From Gemmobacter fulvus (lineage in GTDB: Bacteria > Pseudomonadota > Alphaproteobacteria > Rhodobacterales > Rhodobacteraceae), in NCBI RefSeq assembly GCF_018798885.1, contig NZ_CP076361.1:806001-870000 (forward strand): 64,000 nt of DNA. The letters are read 5' to 3'. The position numbers and the translations under genes are program-made. This document shows positions 8,864-18,209 of the stretch, in pieces. The stretch's first letter is position 1. Each line of letters opens with the position of its first letter. A model generated the notes under the pieces. It saw only the letters and a list, made by a program, of their open reading frames with translations, was not told where the DNA came from and ran no database searches.

Positions 8864-9751
8864 TCAGGGCTGCGGTGCGGCGACCGGGGCCTGTTCGCTG
8901 CGCAGATAGGTGAAGAAATCGCTGTCGGGGTTCATCACGATGGACGAATTGCCCTCTTTCAGCGATCGTTCATAGGCCGTCAGAGACCGGGTGAAAGCAA
9001 AGAACTCCGGGTCGCGGCCAAAGGCCTCGGCATAGATGCCGTTGCGGGCCGCGTCGGCCTCACCGCGGATCACTTCGGCCTGTTTGCGCGCCTCGGAGGT
9101 CACTTCGACCACCGTCCGGTCGGCGCTCGCGCGCACCCGGCTGGCTGCCTCGTTACCGCGCGCCACCTCGTCCGCCGCCTCGCGTTCGCGCTCTGCCCGC
9201 ATCCGGGCGAAGGTGGCCGCAAGGTTCTGTTCGGGCAGATCGGTCCGGGTCAGCCGCACGTCGATCACATCCACGCCCAGGCTTGCCGCCTCGGCCTTGG
9301 CCAGATCGCGGATGCGGTTCATCAGGCCGGTGCGGTCTTCGGACAGCACAGCGCCCGAGGGCACCGAGCCCAGCACCTGACGGATGGCGGTATTGATGAT
9401 CCGGTCCAGCCGCGCCTGCGCGCTTTCGGTGCCACCGGCCCCGACAGCTTCGCGGAAGTCGACCAGATTGACGATGCGCCAACGGGCAAAGGCATCCACC
9501 ACAAGGCGGCGGTCATCCAGCGGCGTCACCTCGATCGGCTGCGTCGGCAGGCCCAGAATACGGTCGTCATAGCGCACCACATCCTGAATCAGCGGAATCT
9601 TGAAGCCGAGACCGGGGGTGTTGATCTCTTGCTTCACCTGACCGAATTGCAGCACCAGCACCTTTTCGCGTTCATCCACGATGAACACCGACGACAGGGC
9701 AACCGCCCCCGCCACGAACAGGACGGGAAGGATAAATCCAGCTTTGGCCAT
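8864..9751 (-). CDS. hflC: HflC, membrane protein of the HflKC protease-modulator complex
   Basis: HflC is a 295-residue SPFH-domain protein that, with HflK, forms a large cage around FtsH and modulates its proteolysis. One transmembrane segment lies near residues 5-24, followed by the SPFH/band-7 domain (about residues 25-190) and a long Ala/Glu/Arg-rich coiled coil (about residues 190-245). The tail APVAAPQP is Pro-rich. The start is one base beyond the hflK stop, so the two are tightly coupled. Confidence 0.95.
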   Translation of the reverse strand: MAKAGFILPVLFVAGAVALSSVFIVDEREKVLVLQFGQVKQEINTPGLGFKIPLIQDVVRYDDRILGLPTQPIEVTPLDDRRLVVDAFARWRIVNLVDFREAVGAGGTESAQARLDRIINTAIRQVLGSVPSGAVLSEDRTGLMNRIRDLAKAEAASLGVDVIDVRLTRTDLPEQNLAATFARMRAEREREAADEVARGNEAASRVRASADRTVVEVTSEARKQAEVIRGEADAARNGIYAEAFGRDPEFFAFTRSLTAYERSLKEGNSSIVMNPDSDFFTYLRSEQAPVAAPQP

Positions 9752-9752
9752 C

Positions 9753-10925
9753 TCAGTTGCCTCCCTGGCTTGCGGCGGCGGCAGGTGCCGGTGTCATGCG
9801 GTTCAGCTCGTTCAGCGGCAGGAAGGGCACCACGCCCTGACCGCCCTCGCCCGAGCTGACGCCATCAAGGATCACTTTGTTGATCCGGCCCAGCACGCCC
9901 TCCATGGTTTCCAGATACATGCGCTTGCGCGTCACTTCGGGGGCTTTCACATATTCGGTATAGACGGCGAGGAAGCGGCTGGCTTCACCCTGGGCGGCGT
10001 TCACCACCTGGGCGCGATAGGCCTCGGAATCCTCGACCAGACGCGCGGCTTCACCGCGTGCGCCTGCCGTCACCCGGTTGGCATAGGCATCGGCCTCTTT
10101 CTCCAGCCGGTCACGTTCCTGCTGGGCGGCCTGCACTTCGCGGAAGGCGTCGATCACGTCGCGCGGCGGGTCGGCACGGTCAAAGTTGACACGGACGACA
10201 TTGATGCCCGCTTGATAGCTGTCCAGCGTCGATTGCACATTCGCCCGCAGATCCGAGGCAATGGCACCCCGGTCGCGGTTCAGAATGGGCGAGAGTTCAG
10301 ACCGGGCGATGATGTCGCGCATCGCGGATTCCGACACGGCGCGCATGGTGTCGCTGGGGTCGGCCAGGTTGAACAGATATTGCGCCGGATCCGACACGTT
10401 CCAGACCACCTGGAATTCGATGTCCACGATGTTCTGATCGCGGGTCAGCATCAGCCCGCTGTCCATCTCGCCATTGCGGCCAGTGCCGATGTCGGTGGTC
10501 CGTTCGCCCGTCACCTGCACGATTTCGGCGGTCACGAAGGGCCAGGGCGCAAAATTCAGGCCCGGATTTCCGACGGTCGAGAATTCACCCAGAAACAGCT
10601 CGACCGAGCGTTCTTCGGGTTTCACCGTGTAGAAGGACATGAAGGCCCAAAGACCCACCGCCGCAACCGCGCCGATCAGCAGACCCTGACGGGAAAACAG
10701 CGGCCCCATCGGGTTGCCACCGCCACCGCCGCCGCCACCATTGCCGGTGCGCCCACGCCCGCCCATCAGCACGCGCAGCTGCTCTTGCCCTTTTTTCACG
10801 ATCTCGTCGATCTCAGGGATCTGGGGCCCCTCACCGCCCGGCTTGCGCGGGCCGCGCCCATCGTTGCGACCATCGCGGCCATCATTGCCGCCTCCGCCGC
10901 CGCCCCAAGGACCTCCATTCGACAT
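9753..10925 (-). CDS. hflK: HflK, membrane protein of the HflKC protease-modulator complex
   Basis: HflK is the larger partner of HflC, here 390 residues. The cytoplasmic N-terminus is Gly-rich (GGPWGGGGGGND, then many G/R/P residues up to about residue 75), as in other HflK proteins. One transmembrane segment (about residues 80-98) is followed by the SPFH domain and a coiled coil. It heads the operon hflK-hflC-degP. Upstream lies the divergent RTX gene, with about 220 bases between the two starts. Confidence 0.95.
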   Translation of the reverse strand: MSNGGPWGGGGGGNDGRDGRNDGRGPRKPGGEGPQIPEIDEIVKKGQEQLRVLMGGRGRTGNGGGGGGGGNPMGPLFSRQGLLIGAVAAVGLWAFMSFYTVKPEERSVELFLGEFSTVGNPGLNFAPWPFVTAEIVQVTGERTTDIGTGRNGEMDSGLMLTRDQNIVDIEFQVVWNVSDPAQYLFNLADPSDTMRAVSESAMRDIIARSELSPILNRDRGAIASDLRANVQSTLDSYQAGINVVRVNFDRADPPRDVIDAFREVQAAQQERDRLEKEADAYANRVTAGARGEAARLVEDSEAYRAQVVNAAQGEASRFLAVYTEYVKAPEVTRKRMYLETMEGVLGRINKVILDGVSSGEGGQGVVPFLPLNELNRMTPAPAAAASQGGN

Positions 10926-11148
10926 CGACTTTTCCCTATCTTGTTATCCCACAAGCTAACTGGTGATTTTTGCGCGAAAATCAAGCCTGATCCGGCACAA
11001 GTGACGCCGTGCCGCGCAGGGTTTTGGCCGAATATCCGAAATGACGGCGGCACCCGGCTTTCGGACCTTTCTCCCTCATTCGGGGGATAGCTCTGCGCCC
11101 CCCGCCATGGTGATAACAGATATTCCCTGCCCCGACCCGAGGATCCCC

Positions 11149-12603
11149 ATGCCACGTCGCATCACGATTGCCCAGTTTCAGGCCGATTTCAACATTTTCG
11201 ACCTGTCCCGAAGCGCCGGGGATACGCTGGTCACGCTTGTGTCAGAGGCGCTGCGCCAGCCGGGATCGACGGCGCAAAAGGCGATCCTTGTGGTTGCGGA
11301 TGGCGACTTCGAGGGTTATCGCGTCACCCTCACCGGCACGGGGCTGCGCTTTGACGCCGCAGGTCTGCTGACCGGCGGCACGATTGCCGCGATCAGCTTT
11401 CACACCGATGCGGGCGTGCTTGCGGGCCGGATCACCGGCCCCGGCAGTGCGGGCATAGGCCTGGCCGCGGCGGCGCTGGTGGCGCCCGGAGCCGATCCGG
11501 CGGCGCTGTTCGCAGACTGGCAGACCCGGTATTCCGCCGCCAGCGTGCCCGGCAGCCCCCTGCCCTTCGTGATCGGCGTAACCGCCGAAACCGGCAGCGG
11601 CGCAGACCAGCTGACCGGCAGCGTGCTGGCCGATTTTCTGGATGGCGGTGACGGCCATGATCTGTTGCGCGGCGGCGATGGCGCGGATCAGCTGCGCGGC
11701 GATCACGTCGGGCCGCAGATCAACGACATCAGTCAGGGCCGCGACACCCTGCATGGCGAGGCGGGGTCGGATTCGCTGCTGGGCAATGGCGGGGATGACC
11801 GGCTCTATGGCGGGCGGGATGCCGATGTGCTGCGCGGCGATGACATCATCAACAGCGGCAATGACCTGCTTTATGGTGGCGCGGGCAGCGACATCCTGAC
11901 CGGCGGGCGGGGCCGTGACAGCCTATATGGCGGCGCGGGCGATGACCGGGTGGAGATGCAGGATGTGCAAGACACCACTGAGCGGTTCACGATCAACCTG
12001 CTGACCGGCCACACGACGGGCTATGGCAATGACCGGCTATTTTCCATCGAACATGCGACCGGCGGGCGCTGGCACCGCACCGAGATCACCGGATCGGGCC
12101 GCGCCAACAGCCTGCTGGGGGGCGAACGGGCCGATACGATCCGGGGTGGCGGCGGCAATGACCGGGTTCACGCCGGGGGCGATGCCGACCGGGTGGAGGG
12201 CGGCGCGGGCCACGATCTGATCGGGGGAGGCGAGGGCCGGGATGTGCTGCGCGGCGGCGCGGGCCGCGACACCTTTGTGTTTGAATATGCCGGGGCCGAG
12301 GATGCCGACCGGATCAGCGATTTCCGCGCGACGGATGACACGATCTATCTGACCGGCGCGGCGATGTCGGGGCTGTTCCTGTCCGGCGCTCTGGCCGCCT
12401 CGGCCTTCCACCGCCTTGGCACCGGCGCGCTGGATGCCGATGACCGTATTCTTTACAACAGCCGCAGCGGGCAGGTGTTTCTGGACAGCGACGGGTCGGG
12501 CAGCGACGAAGCCGAGCTGCTGTTCACCCTGTCGCGCGGCACGGCGCTGAGCCATGCCGATTTCGAGGTGCAGCCGTTTTTCAGCATCTTCAGCTTTTAC
12601 TGA
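11149..12603 (+). CDS. RTX (haemolysin-type calcium-binding) secreted protein
   Basis: This 484-residue protein carries many GGxGxDxLxGG nonapeptides (about residues 165-260, 270-285 and 350-405), which bind calcium outside the cell. The N-terminal 150 residues show no enzyme motif I recognise. The end has the usual type I secretion segment (DTFVFEY, ISDF, ILYNSRSGQVFLD, LSHADFEV) but continues with a short aromatic tail (QPFFSIFSFY). No signal peptide is seen, which agrees with ABC-type secretion; the transporter genes are not in the window. The start at 11149 has GAGGA upstream; an in-frame ATG lies at 11041, but without family support. Confidence 0.82.
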   Translation: MPRRITIAQFQADFNIFDLSRSAGDTLVTLVSEALRQPGSTAQKAILVVADGDFEGYRVTLTGTGLRFDAAGLLTGGTIAAISFHTDAGVLAGRITGPGSAGIGLAAAALVAPGADPAALFADWQTRYSAASVPGSPLPFVIGVTAETGSGADQLTGSVLADFLDGGDGHDLLRGGDGADQLRGDHVGPQINDISQGRDTLHGEAGSDSLLGNGGDDRLYGGRDADVLRGDDIINSGNDLLYGGAGSDILTGGRGRDSLYGGAGDDRVEMQDVQDTTERFTINLLTGHTTGYGNDRLFSIEHATGGRWHRTEITGSGRANSLLGGERADTIRGGGGNDRVHAGGDADRVEGGAGHDLIGGGEGRDVLRGGAGRDTFVFEYAGAEDADRISDFRATDDTIYLTGAAMSGLFLSGALAASAFHRLGTGALDADDRILYNSRSGQVFLDSDGSGSDEAELLFTLSRGTALSHADFEVQPFFSIFSFY

Positions 12604-12650
12604 GCGCGGGTTGCGGCGGGGGCCGCCTGCGCCGCCCCCGGCCTATCGGA

Positions 12651-14009
12651 TCAGTCGCGCCGCACCGGGTTGCGCATCGTTACCAGCTCTTCCGAAATGG
12701 TGGGATGCACCGCAACGGTGCGGTCGAAATCTTCCTTGGTCGCGCCCATCTTCACCGCAATCGCGGCAAGCTGGATCATCTCTCCGGCACCGGGGCCGAC
12801 GATATGGCAGCCCAGAACCTTGCGGCTCGCCTGACTGACCACCAGTTTCATCAGCACGCGGTCCTGCCGTCCGGCAAACAGCGACTGCATCGGGCGGAAG
12901 CTGGCGGCATAGACCTCGATCGGTTCCTGCGCCCGCGCCGCCTCTTCACCAAGGCCCACTGTGCCAAGCTCCGGCTGGGTGAATACCGCACTGGCCACCA
13001 GGTCGTGATCGGCCTGACGTGGCAGGCCCCGGAACACGGTATCCGCGAAGGCATGTCCCTCGCGGATCGCCACCGGCGTCAGGTTGATCCGGTCGGTCAC
13101 ATCGCCCACGGCATAGATCGAGGGCACCGCCGTCTGGCTCCAGCCATCCACCAGAATCTCGCCATTGCGGCCAAATCCCACGCCCAGCGGCTCCAGCCCC
13201 AGACCGGCGCTGTTGGGTTTGCGCCCGGTGGCATACATCACCAGATCGAATTCGCGCACCGTGCCATCCTGCGCCACCACGCTGATGCCGGTTTCGCCCT
13301 GCTCCAGCCGCTGCACATCGGTGCCGCAATGGATGGCGATGCCATTGGCCTGCATCGCCGTCGCCACAAGGCCGCGCGCCTCGTCATCAAAGCCGCGCAG
13401 GATCTGCGCGCCCCGGTAATATTGCGCAACTTCGGCCCCGAGGCCCTTGAGGATACAGGCAAATTCCGATGCGATATAACCGCCGCCCACCACCAGCGCG
13501 CGTTTGGGCAAGGCGGCCAGATGGAAAATGTCATTCGAGGTGATGGCAAGCTCTGCCCCCGGCACGTCGGGCACGAAGGGCCGCCCCCCGGTGGCGATCA
13601 GGATGTGTTTCGTCGTCACCTGCCGACCGTCGGCCAGCGCCACGGTATGCGCATCCACCACCGTCGCGCGCATGTCGAACACCTCGACGCCCGCCGATTT
13701 CAGCGTGCCGCGATAGGCATTTTCCAGCCGCGTCAGCTCCACCTCCAACTGGCCCCGGAACTGCGCCCAGTCAAAGGCCCCCGGCTGCACCTGCCAGCCA
13801 TAGGCGCGCGCATCCGCGATCAGGCCCGGATATTCCGACGCATAGACCATCAGCTTTTTCGGCACGCAGCCCCGAATCACACAGGTGCCGCCCATGCGGT
13901 ATTCTTCGGCCAGCGCCACTTTCGCCCCGCCTTCGGCACTGGCGATCCGCGCAGCGCGCACGCCGCCAGAGCCGCCGCCGATCACGAACAGATCATAGTC
14001 AAAGGTCAT
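12651..14009 (-). CDS. gor: Glutathione-disulfide reductase
   Basis: This flavoenzyme reduces GSSG with NADPH in the cytosol and keeps the glutathione pool reduced. FAD-binding GGGSGG lies at residues 11-16, the redox pair C43-x4-C48 sits in GGTCVIRGCVPKK, the NADP-binding GGGYIASEFA is present, and the interface block VAVHPTISEELVT carries the catalytic His. The 452 residues match the family. The ATG at 14009 is preferred; an ATG three codons upstream (14018) overlaps the rpiA stop. It forms an operon with rpiA, which supplies pentose-phosphate intermediates. Confidence 0.93.
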   Translation of the reverse strand: MTFDYDLFVIGGGSGGVRAARIASAEGGAKVALAEEYRMGGTCVIRGCVPKKLMVYASEYPGLIADARAYGWQVQPGAFDWAQFRGQLEVELTRLENAYRGTLKSAGVEVFDMRATVVDAHTVALADGRQVTTKHILIATGGRPFVPDVPGAELAITSNDIFHLAALPKRALVVGGGYIASEFACILKGLGAEVAQYYRGAQILRGFDDEARGLVATAMQANGIAIHCGTDVQRLEQGETGISVVAQDGTVREFDLVMYATGRKPNSAGLGLEPLGVGFGRNGEILVDGWSQTAVPSIYAVGDVTDRINLTPVAIREGHAFADTVFRGLPRQADHDLVASAVFTQPELGTVGLGEEAARAQEPIEVYAASFRPMQSLFAGRQDRVLMKLVVSQASRKVLGCHIVGPGAGEMIQLAAIAVKMGATKEDFDRTVAVHPTISEELVTMRNPVRRD

Positions 14010-14010
14010 G

Positions 14011-14799
14011 TCAGTCATCCAGATCGGCAAAGATGTTGTCCGTAGCGGCAAACTCGATCCGCTCGTCCGAGGTTTCGCCCGAGTTGATGTCGCGCAGCAC
14101 CACGCGGCCATCGCCATGGCCAATCACCACCTTGTCGCAAATGTCGATGAACAGCCCGTTTTCCACCACGCCGGGGATCTGGTTCAGCACCAGCGCCAGT
14201 TGCCGCGGGTTGCCGATCCGTTTCAGATGCAGGTCGATGATGTAATTCGCCTCATCCGTCACCAGCGGCGCATCGCCGTTCATGCGCAGCGTGCAATCGC
14301 GGCCCAGCACATCGAGGCTGACCAGCATTTCCTCGATCAGCGCCTTGCTGGTCTGCCAGCCAAAGGGGATCACCTCGACCGGCAGCGGAAACGCTCCCAG
14401 CTGCGCCACATCCTTGGCGGCATCCGCGATCACGATCATCTGGTCGGAAGCGGTTGCCACGATCTTTTCCTGCAACAGGGCCGCGCCGCCGCCCTTGATC
14501 AGGTTCAGCTGCGGGTCGATCTCGTCGGCGCCATCAATCGTCAGATCCAGCCATTTCGCCTCGTCCAGCGACATGATCGGCACGCCCACCTGCCGCGCCA
14601 GCTCTGCCGTGCGGGTCGAGGTCGGGACACCAACGACCTTCAGCCCCTCTTCGCGGATCCGCTCACCCAGACAGCGCACCATCCATGCGGCGGTGGAGCC
14701 GGTGCCAAGGCCCAGCTTCATCCCCGATTCCACGAACTCCACCGCACGTTTGGCGGCAACGAATTTGGCCTTGTCGATGGGCGACAGATCGGCGGGCAT
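14011..14799 (-). CDS. rpiA: Ribose-5-phosphate isomerase A
   Basis: This enzyme interconverts ribose-5-phosphate and ribulose-5-phosphate in the pentose phosphate pathway. Hallmarks are the phosphate loop GLGTGSTAAWMV, the DGADEID motif with catalytic Asp residues, and KGGGAALLQEKIVA with the catalytic Lys. The length of 262 residues is normal. Two ATGs lie close together at 14805 and 14799. AAGGAG directly abuts the first and is six bases from the second, so I choose 14799. It is the first gene of an rpiA-gor unit. Confidence 0.94.
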   Translation of the reverse strand: MPADLSPIDKAKFVAAKRAVEFVESGMKLGLGTGSTAAWMVRCLGERIREEGLKVVGVPTSTRTAELARQVGVPIMSLDEAKWLDLTIDGADEIDPQLNLIKGGGAALLQEKIVATASDQMIVIADAAKDVAQLGAFPLPVEVIPFGWQTSKALIEEMLVSLDVLGRDCTLRMNGDAPLVTDEANYIIDLHLKRIGNPRQLALVLNQIPGVVENGLFIDICDKVVIGHGDGRVVLRDINSGETSDERIEFAATDNIFADLDD

Positions 14800-15006
14800 C
14801 GGCATCTCCTTGAACTGGATGCGAGGATTGGAATGCCTGCGCTTATAGGCAAAGCCTTGCTGCTCTGTAAGGGCGAAATGTGCGCGGGGCTTTGGTCCAG
14901 CCCTGTGGATTTCGTTGCTCTGTCCTCTTTCGGGCGCATCCCGTCGCATTTCGTCTGGCCTGTGCCCATTTCCGCGCCATAGTGGGCCCGCGACAGGAGA
15001 GCCAAA

Positions 15007-15042
15007 ATGACCCAGCCCACATCCCATCACGGTCGGATCTGA
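15007..15042 (+). CDS. Eleven-codon leader ORF upstream of sdaA
   Basis: An ATG at 15007 with a good ribosome site (AGGAGA at 14995-15000, six bases away) opens a short frame, MTQPTSHHGRI, that stops at 15040-15042, two bases before the sdaA ATG. sdaA has no clear ribosome site of its own. The arrangement suggests that translation of this leader delivers ribosomes to sdaA. Whether the peptide has a sensing role is unknown. Confidence 0.45.
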   Translation: MTQPTSHHGRI

Positions 15043-15044
15043 CC

Positions 15045-16418
15045 ATGTTCCTTTCCGTTTTCGACATGTTCAAACTAGGCATCGGCCCGTCATCCTCGCA
15101 TACGATGGGGCCGATGGTCGCCGCCGCGCGCTTTCTGGACACGCTGCGCGGCAGCCCGTTCCACGCCCATGGGCTGCGCGCCTCGCTGCATGGCAGTCTG
15201 GCCTTTACCGGCGTCGGCCATGCGACCGACCGCGCCACCATTCTGGGTCTGGCCGGGTTCGAGCCCGCCACCTTTGACAATGACCGCGCCGAAGCCGCGA
15301 TGGCCGAGATCATCGCGACCAAGGTCATCACCCCGCCGGGCCTTGGCCCGCTGCGCTTTGATCCGAAAACCGACATGCTGTTCGATTTCGGCCCGCCGCT
15401 GCCCGGCCATGCCAATGGTATGGTGCTGCGCGCCACCGATGCGCAGGGCGACGTGATCCTTGAAGAAACCTATTATTCCATCGGTGGCGGCTTTGTTCTG
15501 ACTGCAGCCGAACTTGCGGCTGGCGACAGCGCCAAGGCCAAGGCCAACTGCCCCTACCCGTTCGAGACGGCCGAGGCGATGCTGGCCATGGCCAAGGCCT
15601 CGGGCCTGTCGATTGCGCAGATGAAACGTGCGAACGAGCTGTGTTTCCGCAGCGCCGCCGAGCTGGATCAGGGCATTGCCCGGATCTGGGAGGTGATGAA
15701 CAACTGCATCAATCGCGGCATGGCGGGCACGGGCATCCTGCCCGGCGGGCTGAAGGTGCGCCGCCGCGCCAAGGGCATCCATGATGCGCTGATCGCCGAA
15801 CGCGGCCTGAACATGACCGCGCCGCATACGATCAATGACTGGATGAGCCTCTACGCCATGGCGGTGAACGAGGAAAACGCGGCGGGGGGGCAGGTCGTCA
15901 CCGCGCCCACCAATGGTGCGGCGGGTGTGGTGCCGGCGGTGCTGCGCTATTACCTCGACCATGTGCCGGGGGCCTCGGTGTCGAAGATCCCCGACTTTCT
16001 GCTGACGGCGGCGGCGGTTGGCGGGCTGGTCAAACACAATGCCTCGATCTCGGGCGCGGAATGTGGCTGTCAGGCCGAGGTGGGCTCTGCCGCAGCGATG
16101 GCGGCGGCGGCCATGGCCGCCGTGCTGGGCGGCACGGTGGAACAGGTGGAAAACGCGGCGGAAATCGCGCTGGAACACCATCTTGGCATGACCTGCGATC
16201 CGGTGAAGGGTCTGGTGCAGGTGCCCTGCATCGAACGCAACGGTCTGGGCGCGATCAAGGCGGTTTCGGCGGCCAGCCTCGCGCTGCGCGGCGATGGCAT
16301 CCATCTGGTCAGTCTGGACGCCTGTATCGAAACCATGCGCCAGACCGGCCAGGACATGCACGAGAAATACAAGGAAACCTCGCTCGGGGGGCTTGCCGTC
16401 AACGTGCCGAACTGCTGA
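15045..16418 (+). CDS. sdaA: L-serine ammonia-lyase (iron-sulfur L-serine dehydratase)
   Basis: This enzyme converts L-serine to pyruvate and ammonia with a 4Fe-4S cluster. It is the single-chain form of 457 residues with fused beta and alpha parts. The N-terminus [20 protein letters not shown] is the classic family start. The cluster cysteines are in [20 protein letters not shown] and VPCIERNG. Translation seems to depend on the 11-codon leader just upstream. It is divergent from rpiA, with about 245 bases between the starts. Confidence 0.94.
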   Translation: MFLSVFDMFKLGIGPSSSHTMGPMVAAARFLDTLRGSPFHAHGLRASLHGSLAFTGVGHATDRATILGLAGFEPATFDNDRAEAAMAEIIATKVITPPGLGPLRFDPKTDMLFDFGPPLPGHANGMVLRATDAQGDVILEETYYSIGGGFVLTAAELAAGDSAKAKANCPYPFETAEAMLAMAKASGLSIAQMKRANELCFRSAAELDQGIARIWEVMNNCINRGMAGTGILPGGLKVRRRAKGIHDALIAERGLNMTAPHTINDWMSLYAMAVNEENAAGGQVVTAPTNGAAGVVPAVLRYYLDHVPGASVSKIPDFLLTAAAVGGLVKHNASISGAECGCQAEVGSAAAMAAAAMAAVLGGTVEQVENAAEIALEHHLGMTCDPVKGLVQVPCIERNGLGAIKAVSAASLALRGDGIHLVSLDACIETMRQTGQDMHEKYKETSLGGLAVNVPNC

Positions 16419-16448
16419 ATGGCCTGAGTCCGCACAAAGAAAAGCCCG

Positions 16449-17378
16449 ATGACCCAAGACCGTATCCTGCCCGGCGTGCTGTTGATGCTTGCCTTTTGTG
16501 TGCTTGCGCCCTTGCTGGACGTGGCCTCGAAACTGGCTACCGCAACGATCCCTGTCGGGCAGGTGACGCTGGCGCGGTTTGTGGTGCAGGGCGCCCTGAT
16601 GCTGCCCATCGCCCTGGCCCTGCGTAGCGAGTGGCGGATGAGCGGGCGCATGGCGGGGCTTGTCACGCTGCGCGCGCTGTTTCTGGTGCTGTCGACCTAT
16701 TGTTTCATCGCGGCCATCGCGGTGATGCCCATCGCCGATGCCCTGGCGATCGTGTTTGTCGAGCCGTTCATCCTGCTGATTCTGGGCCGCTTCCTGTTCG
16801 GCGACGAGGTGGGGCCGCGCCGCATCGCCGCCTCTTGCGTCGGGTTTGCCGGGGCGCTGCTGGTGATCCAGCCCGCCTTTGCCACCTTTGGGCTGGTCAC
16901 GCTTTATCCGCTGGGCACGGCGTTCTTGTTTGCCTTCTACATGCTGGTCACGCGTGCCATGTCGGCGCAGATGCACCCGGTGGCGATGCAATTGCACACC
17001 TCGCTCGCCGGGATTGCGCTGTGCCTGCCGGTGATCTGGCTGGCTGACGGTTCGGGCATCACCGAGCTTGACCCGGTCATGCCGCAGGGACGGGCCTGGC
17101 TCTGGCTGTTCGGGGGCGGCTTTTGGGCGGGCGTCAGCCATATGTGCATGACCTATGCGCTGAAATTCGCCCCCTCGGCCACGCTGGCCCCGCTGCATTA
17201 CAGCGAGATCGTGGTGGCGGTGGCGCTGGGGTATCTGGTGTTCAGCGATTTCCCCAATGCGATGACCTGGGCCGGGATCGGCGTGATCACCGCCTCGGGG
17301 CTTTATGTGATCTGGCGCGAACAGATCACCGCCCGCCGCCGCCGCGCGACCGAGTCGCTAACGGATGCCAGCTTCTGA
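16449..17378 (+). CDS. EamA/DMT family transporter
   Basis: This is an inner-membrane permease of 309 residues with ten predicted transmembrane helices in two EamA repeats (about residues 8-140 and 150-290). Members export or import metabolites such as amino acids or S-adenosylmethionine; the cargo is not evident. It lies 30 bases after sdaA, so it may share its transcript. Its last 21 bases overlap the end of the convergent thiamin pyrophosphokinase gene. Confidence 0.85.
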   Translation: MTQDRILPGVLLMLAFCVLAPLLDVASKLATATIPVGQVTLARFVVQGALMLPIALALRSEWRMSGRMAGLVTLRALFLVLSTYCFIAAIAVMPIADALAIVFVEPFILLILGRFLFGDEVGPRRIAASCVGFAGALLVIQPAFATFGLVTLYPLGTAFLFAFYMLVTRAMSAQMHPVAMQLHTSLAGIALCLPVIWLADGSGITELDPVMPQGRAWLWLFGGGFWAGVSHMCMTYALKFAPSATLAPLHYSEIVVAVALGYLVFSDFPNAMTWAGIGVITASGLYVIWREQITARRRRATESLTDASF

Positions 17379-18071
17379 CCGTCTGGGCAGGCGAAACCCC
17401 GGCACCAGTGCGCGCAGCGCCGCATCCAGACGGGCGCGCGGCAGCATCACCAGCATGTTCGGCGCATCAAAGCGCAGCTGCACCTCGGCCTGCGTCACCG
17501 TGTTCGAGGTGCCGATCCGCCCGTCCGGCGCGAAATTCAGGCCGGTGATCGGCCAGCGCAGCCCGACACTGTCGCCCGTCACCCGGCCCATAGGAAACAG
17601 CGACAGCCGATCCCCGACGCGCAGGCGCAGCGTCAGTTCGGGCGGTGCGGCAAAGATCACATCCTGCACCCCGATCAGCAGGCAGGGCACCGCCCGCCCC
17701 GCCGCCTGATGCTGCACCAGCGCGTTCAGCACCGCCAGTTCGTGATCAATCCGCCCGCCCGCCACGCCCAGCGCCAGCACGAAGGGCGCGGCCACCGAGC
17801 GCAGCGCCTTGTCGAAATCGGTCGTTTCCTGTTCGGCAATCCGGTGCAGCCGCGCCGGGCCCAGCCGCTGCCGCGCCGCCTCTGACAGGGAATCGAAATC
17901 GCCGATCACCGCCACTGGCTCTGCCCCCAGCGCCAGCGCCCGGTCCGCGCCGCCATCCACCGCAACGATCACAGGGGCGCGACGCCGGGCCAGCGCCAGA
18001 TCCGCGCGGGTGCAGGGGCCTCCGGCGATCAGGGTAATCGCATCGCAGGATTCGACAATCGGGTGATTCAT
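17358..18071 (-). CDS. Thiamin pyrophosphokinase
   Basis: This enzyme makes thiamin diphosphate from thiamin and ATP. The N-terminal domain carries IVAVDGGADRAL, VIGDFDSLSE and TTDFDKALR, the conserved acidic metal and ATP motifs. GVAGGRIDHELAVLNAL is the conserved ribose and phosphate block. The C-terminal beta domain has GLNFAPDGRIGTSN, the thiamin pocket (substrate Ser/Asn). The length of 237 residues is usual. No TPP riboswitch is visible upstream. It is divergent from the large conserved protein at 18210. Confidence 0.9.
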   Translation of the reverse strand: MNHPIVESCDAITLIAGGPCTRADLALARRRAPVIVAVDGGADRALALGAEPVAVIGDFDSLSEAARQRLGPARLHRIAEQETTDFDKALRSVAAPFVLALGVAGGRIDHELAVLNALVQHQAAGRAVPCLLIGVQDVIFAAPPELTLRLRVGDRLSLFPMGRVTGDSVGLRWPITGLNFAPDGRIGTSNTVTQAEVQLRFDAPNMLVMLPRARLDAALRALVPGFRLPRRSEAGIR

Positions 18072-18209
18072 GGGGATACTGTTCTCGAATTAAGGCAAAC
18101 CACCCTGCCACGGGCCATAATCAATCCTTCAAATTACCCCTATCTGTCCACGGAATTGATCCGCCAAGGGGTAAAGTAGCAGTGTGGTTTTGTAGAAGGC
18201 GAGCATCCG

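Noticed and set aside
11036-11074. TCCGAAA/TTTCGGA arms upstream of the first RTX gene.
   Set aside because: Arms are only 7 bases with a 17-base gap; such pairs are expected by chance and there is no linked promoter.
15090-17198. Minus-strand open frame of about 702 codons.
   Set aside because: It is antisense to sdaA and the EamA transporter, both well supported; the frame shows only basic low-complexity content.
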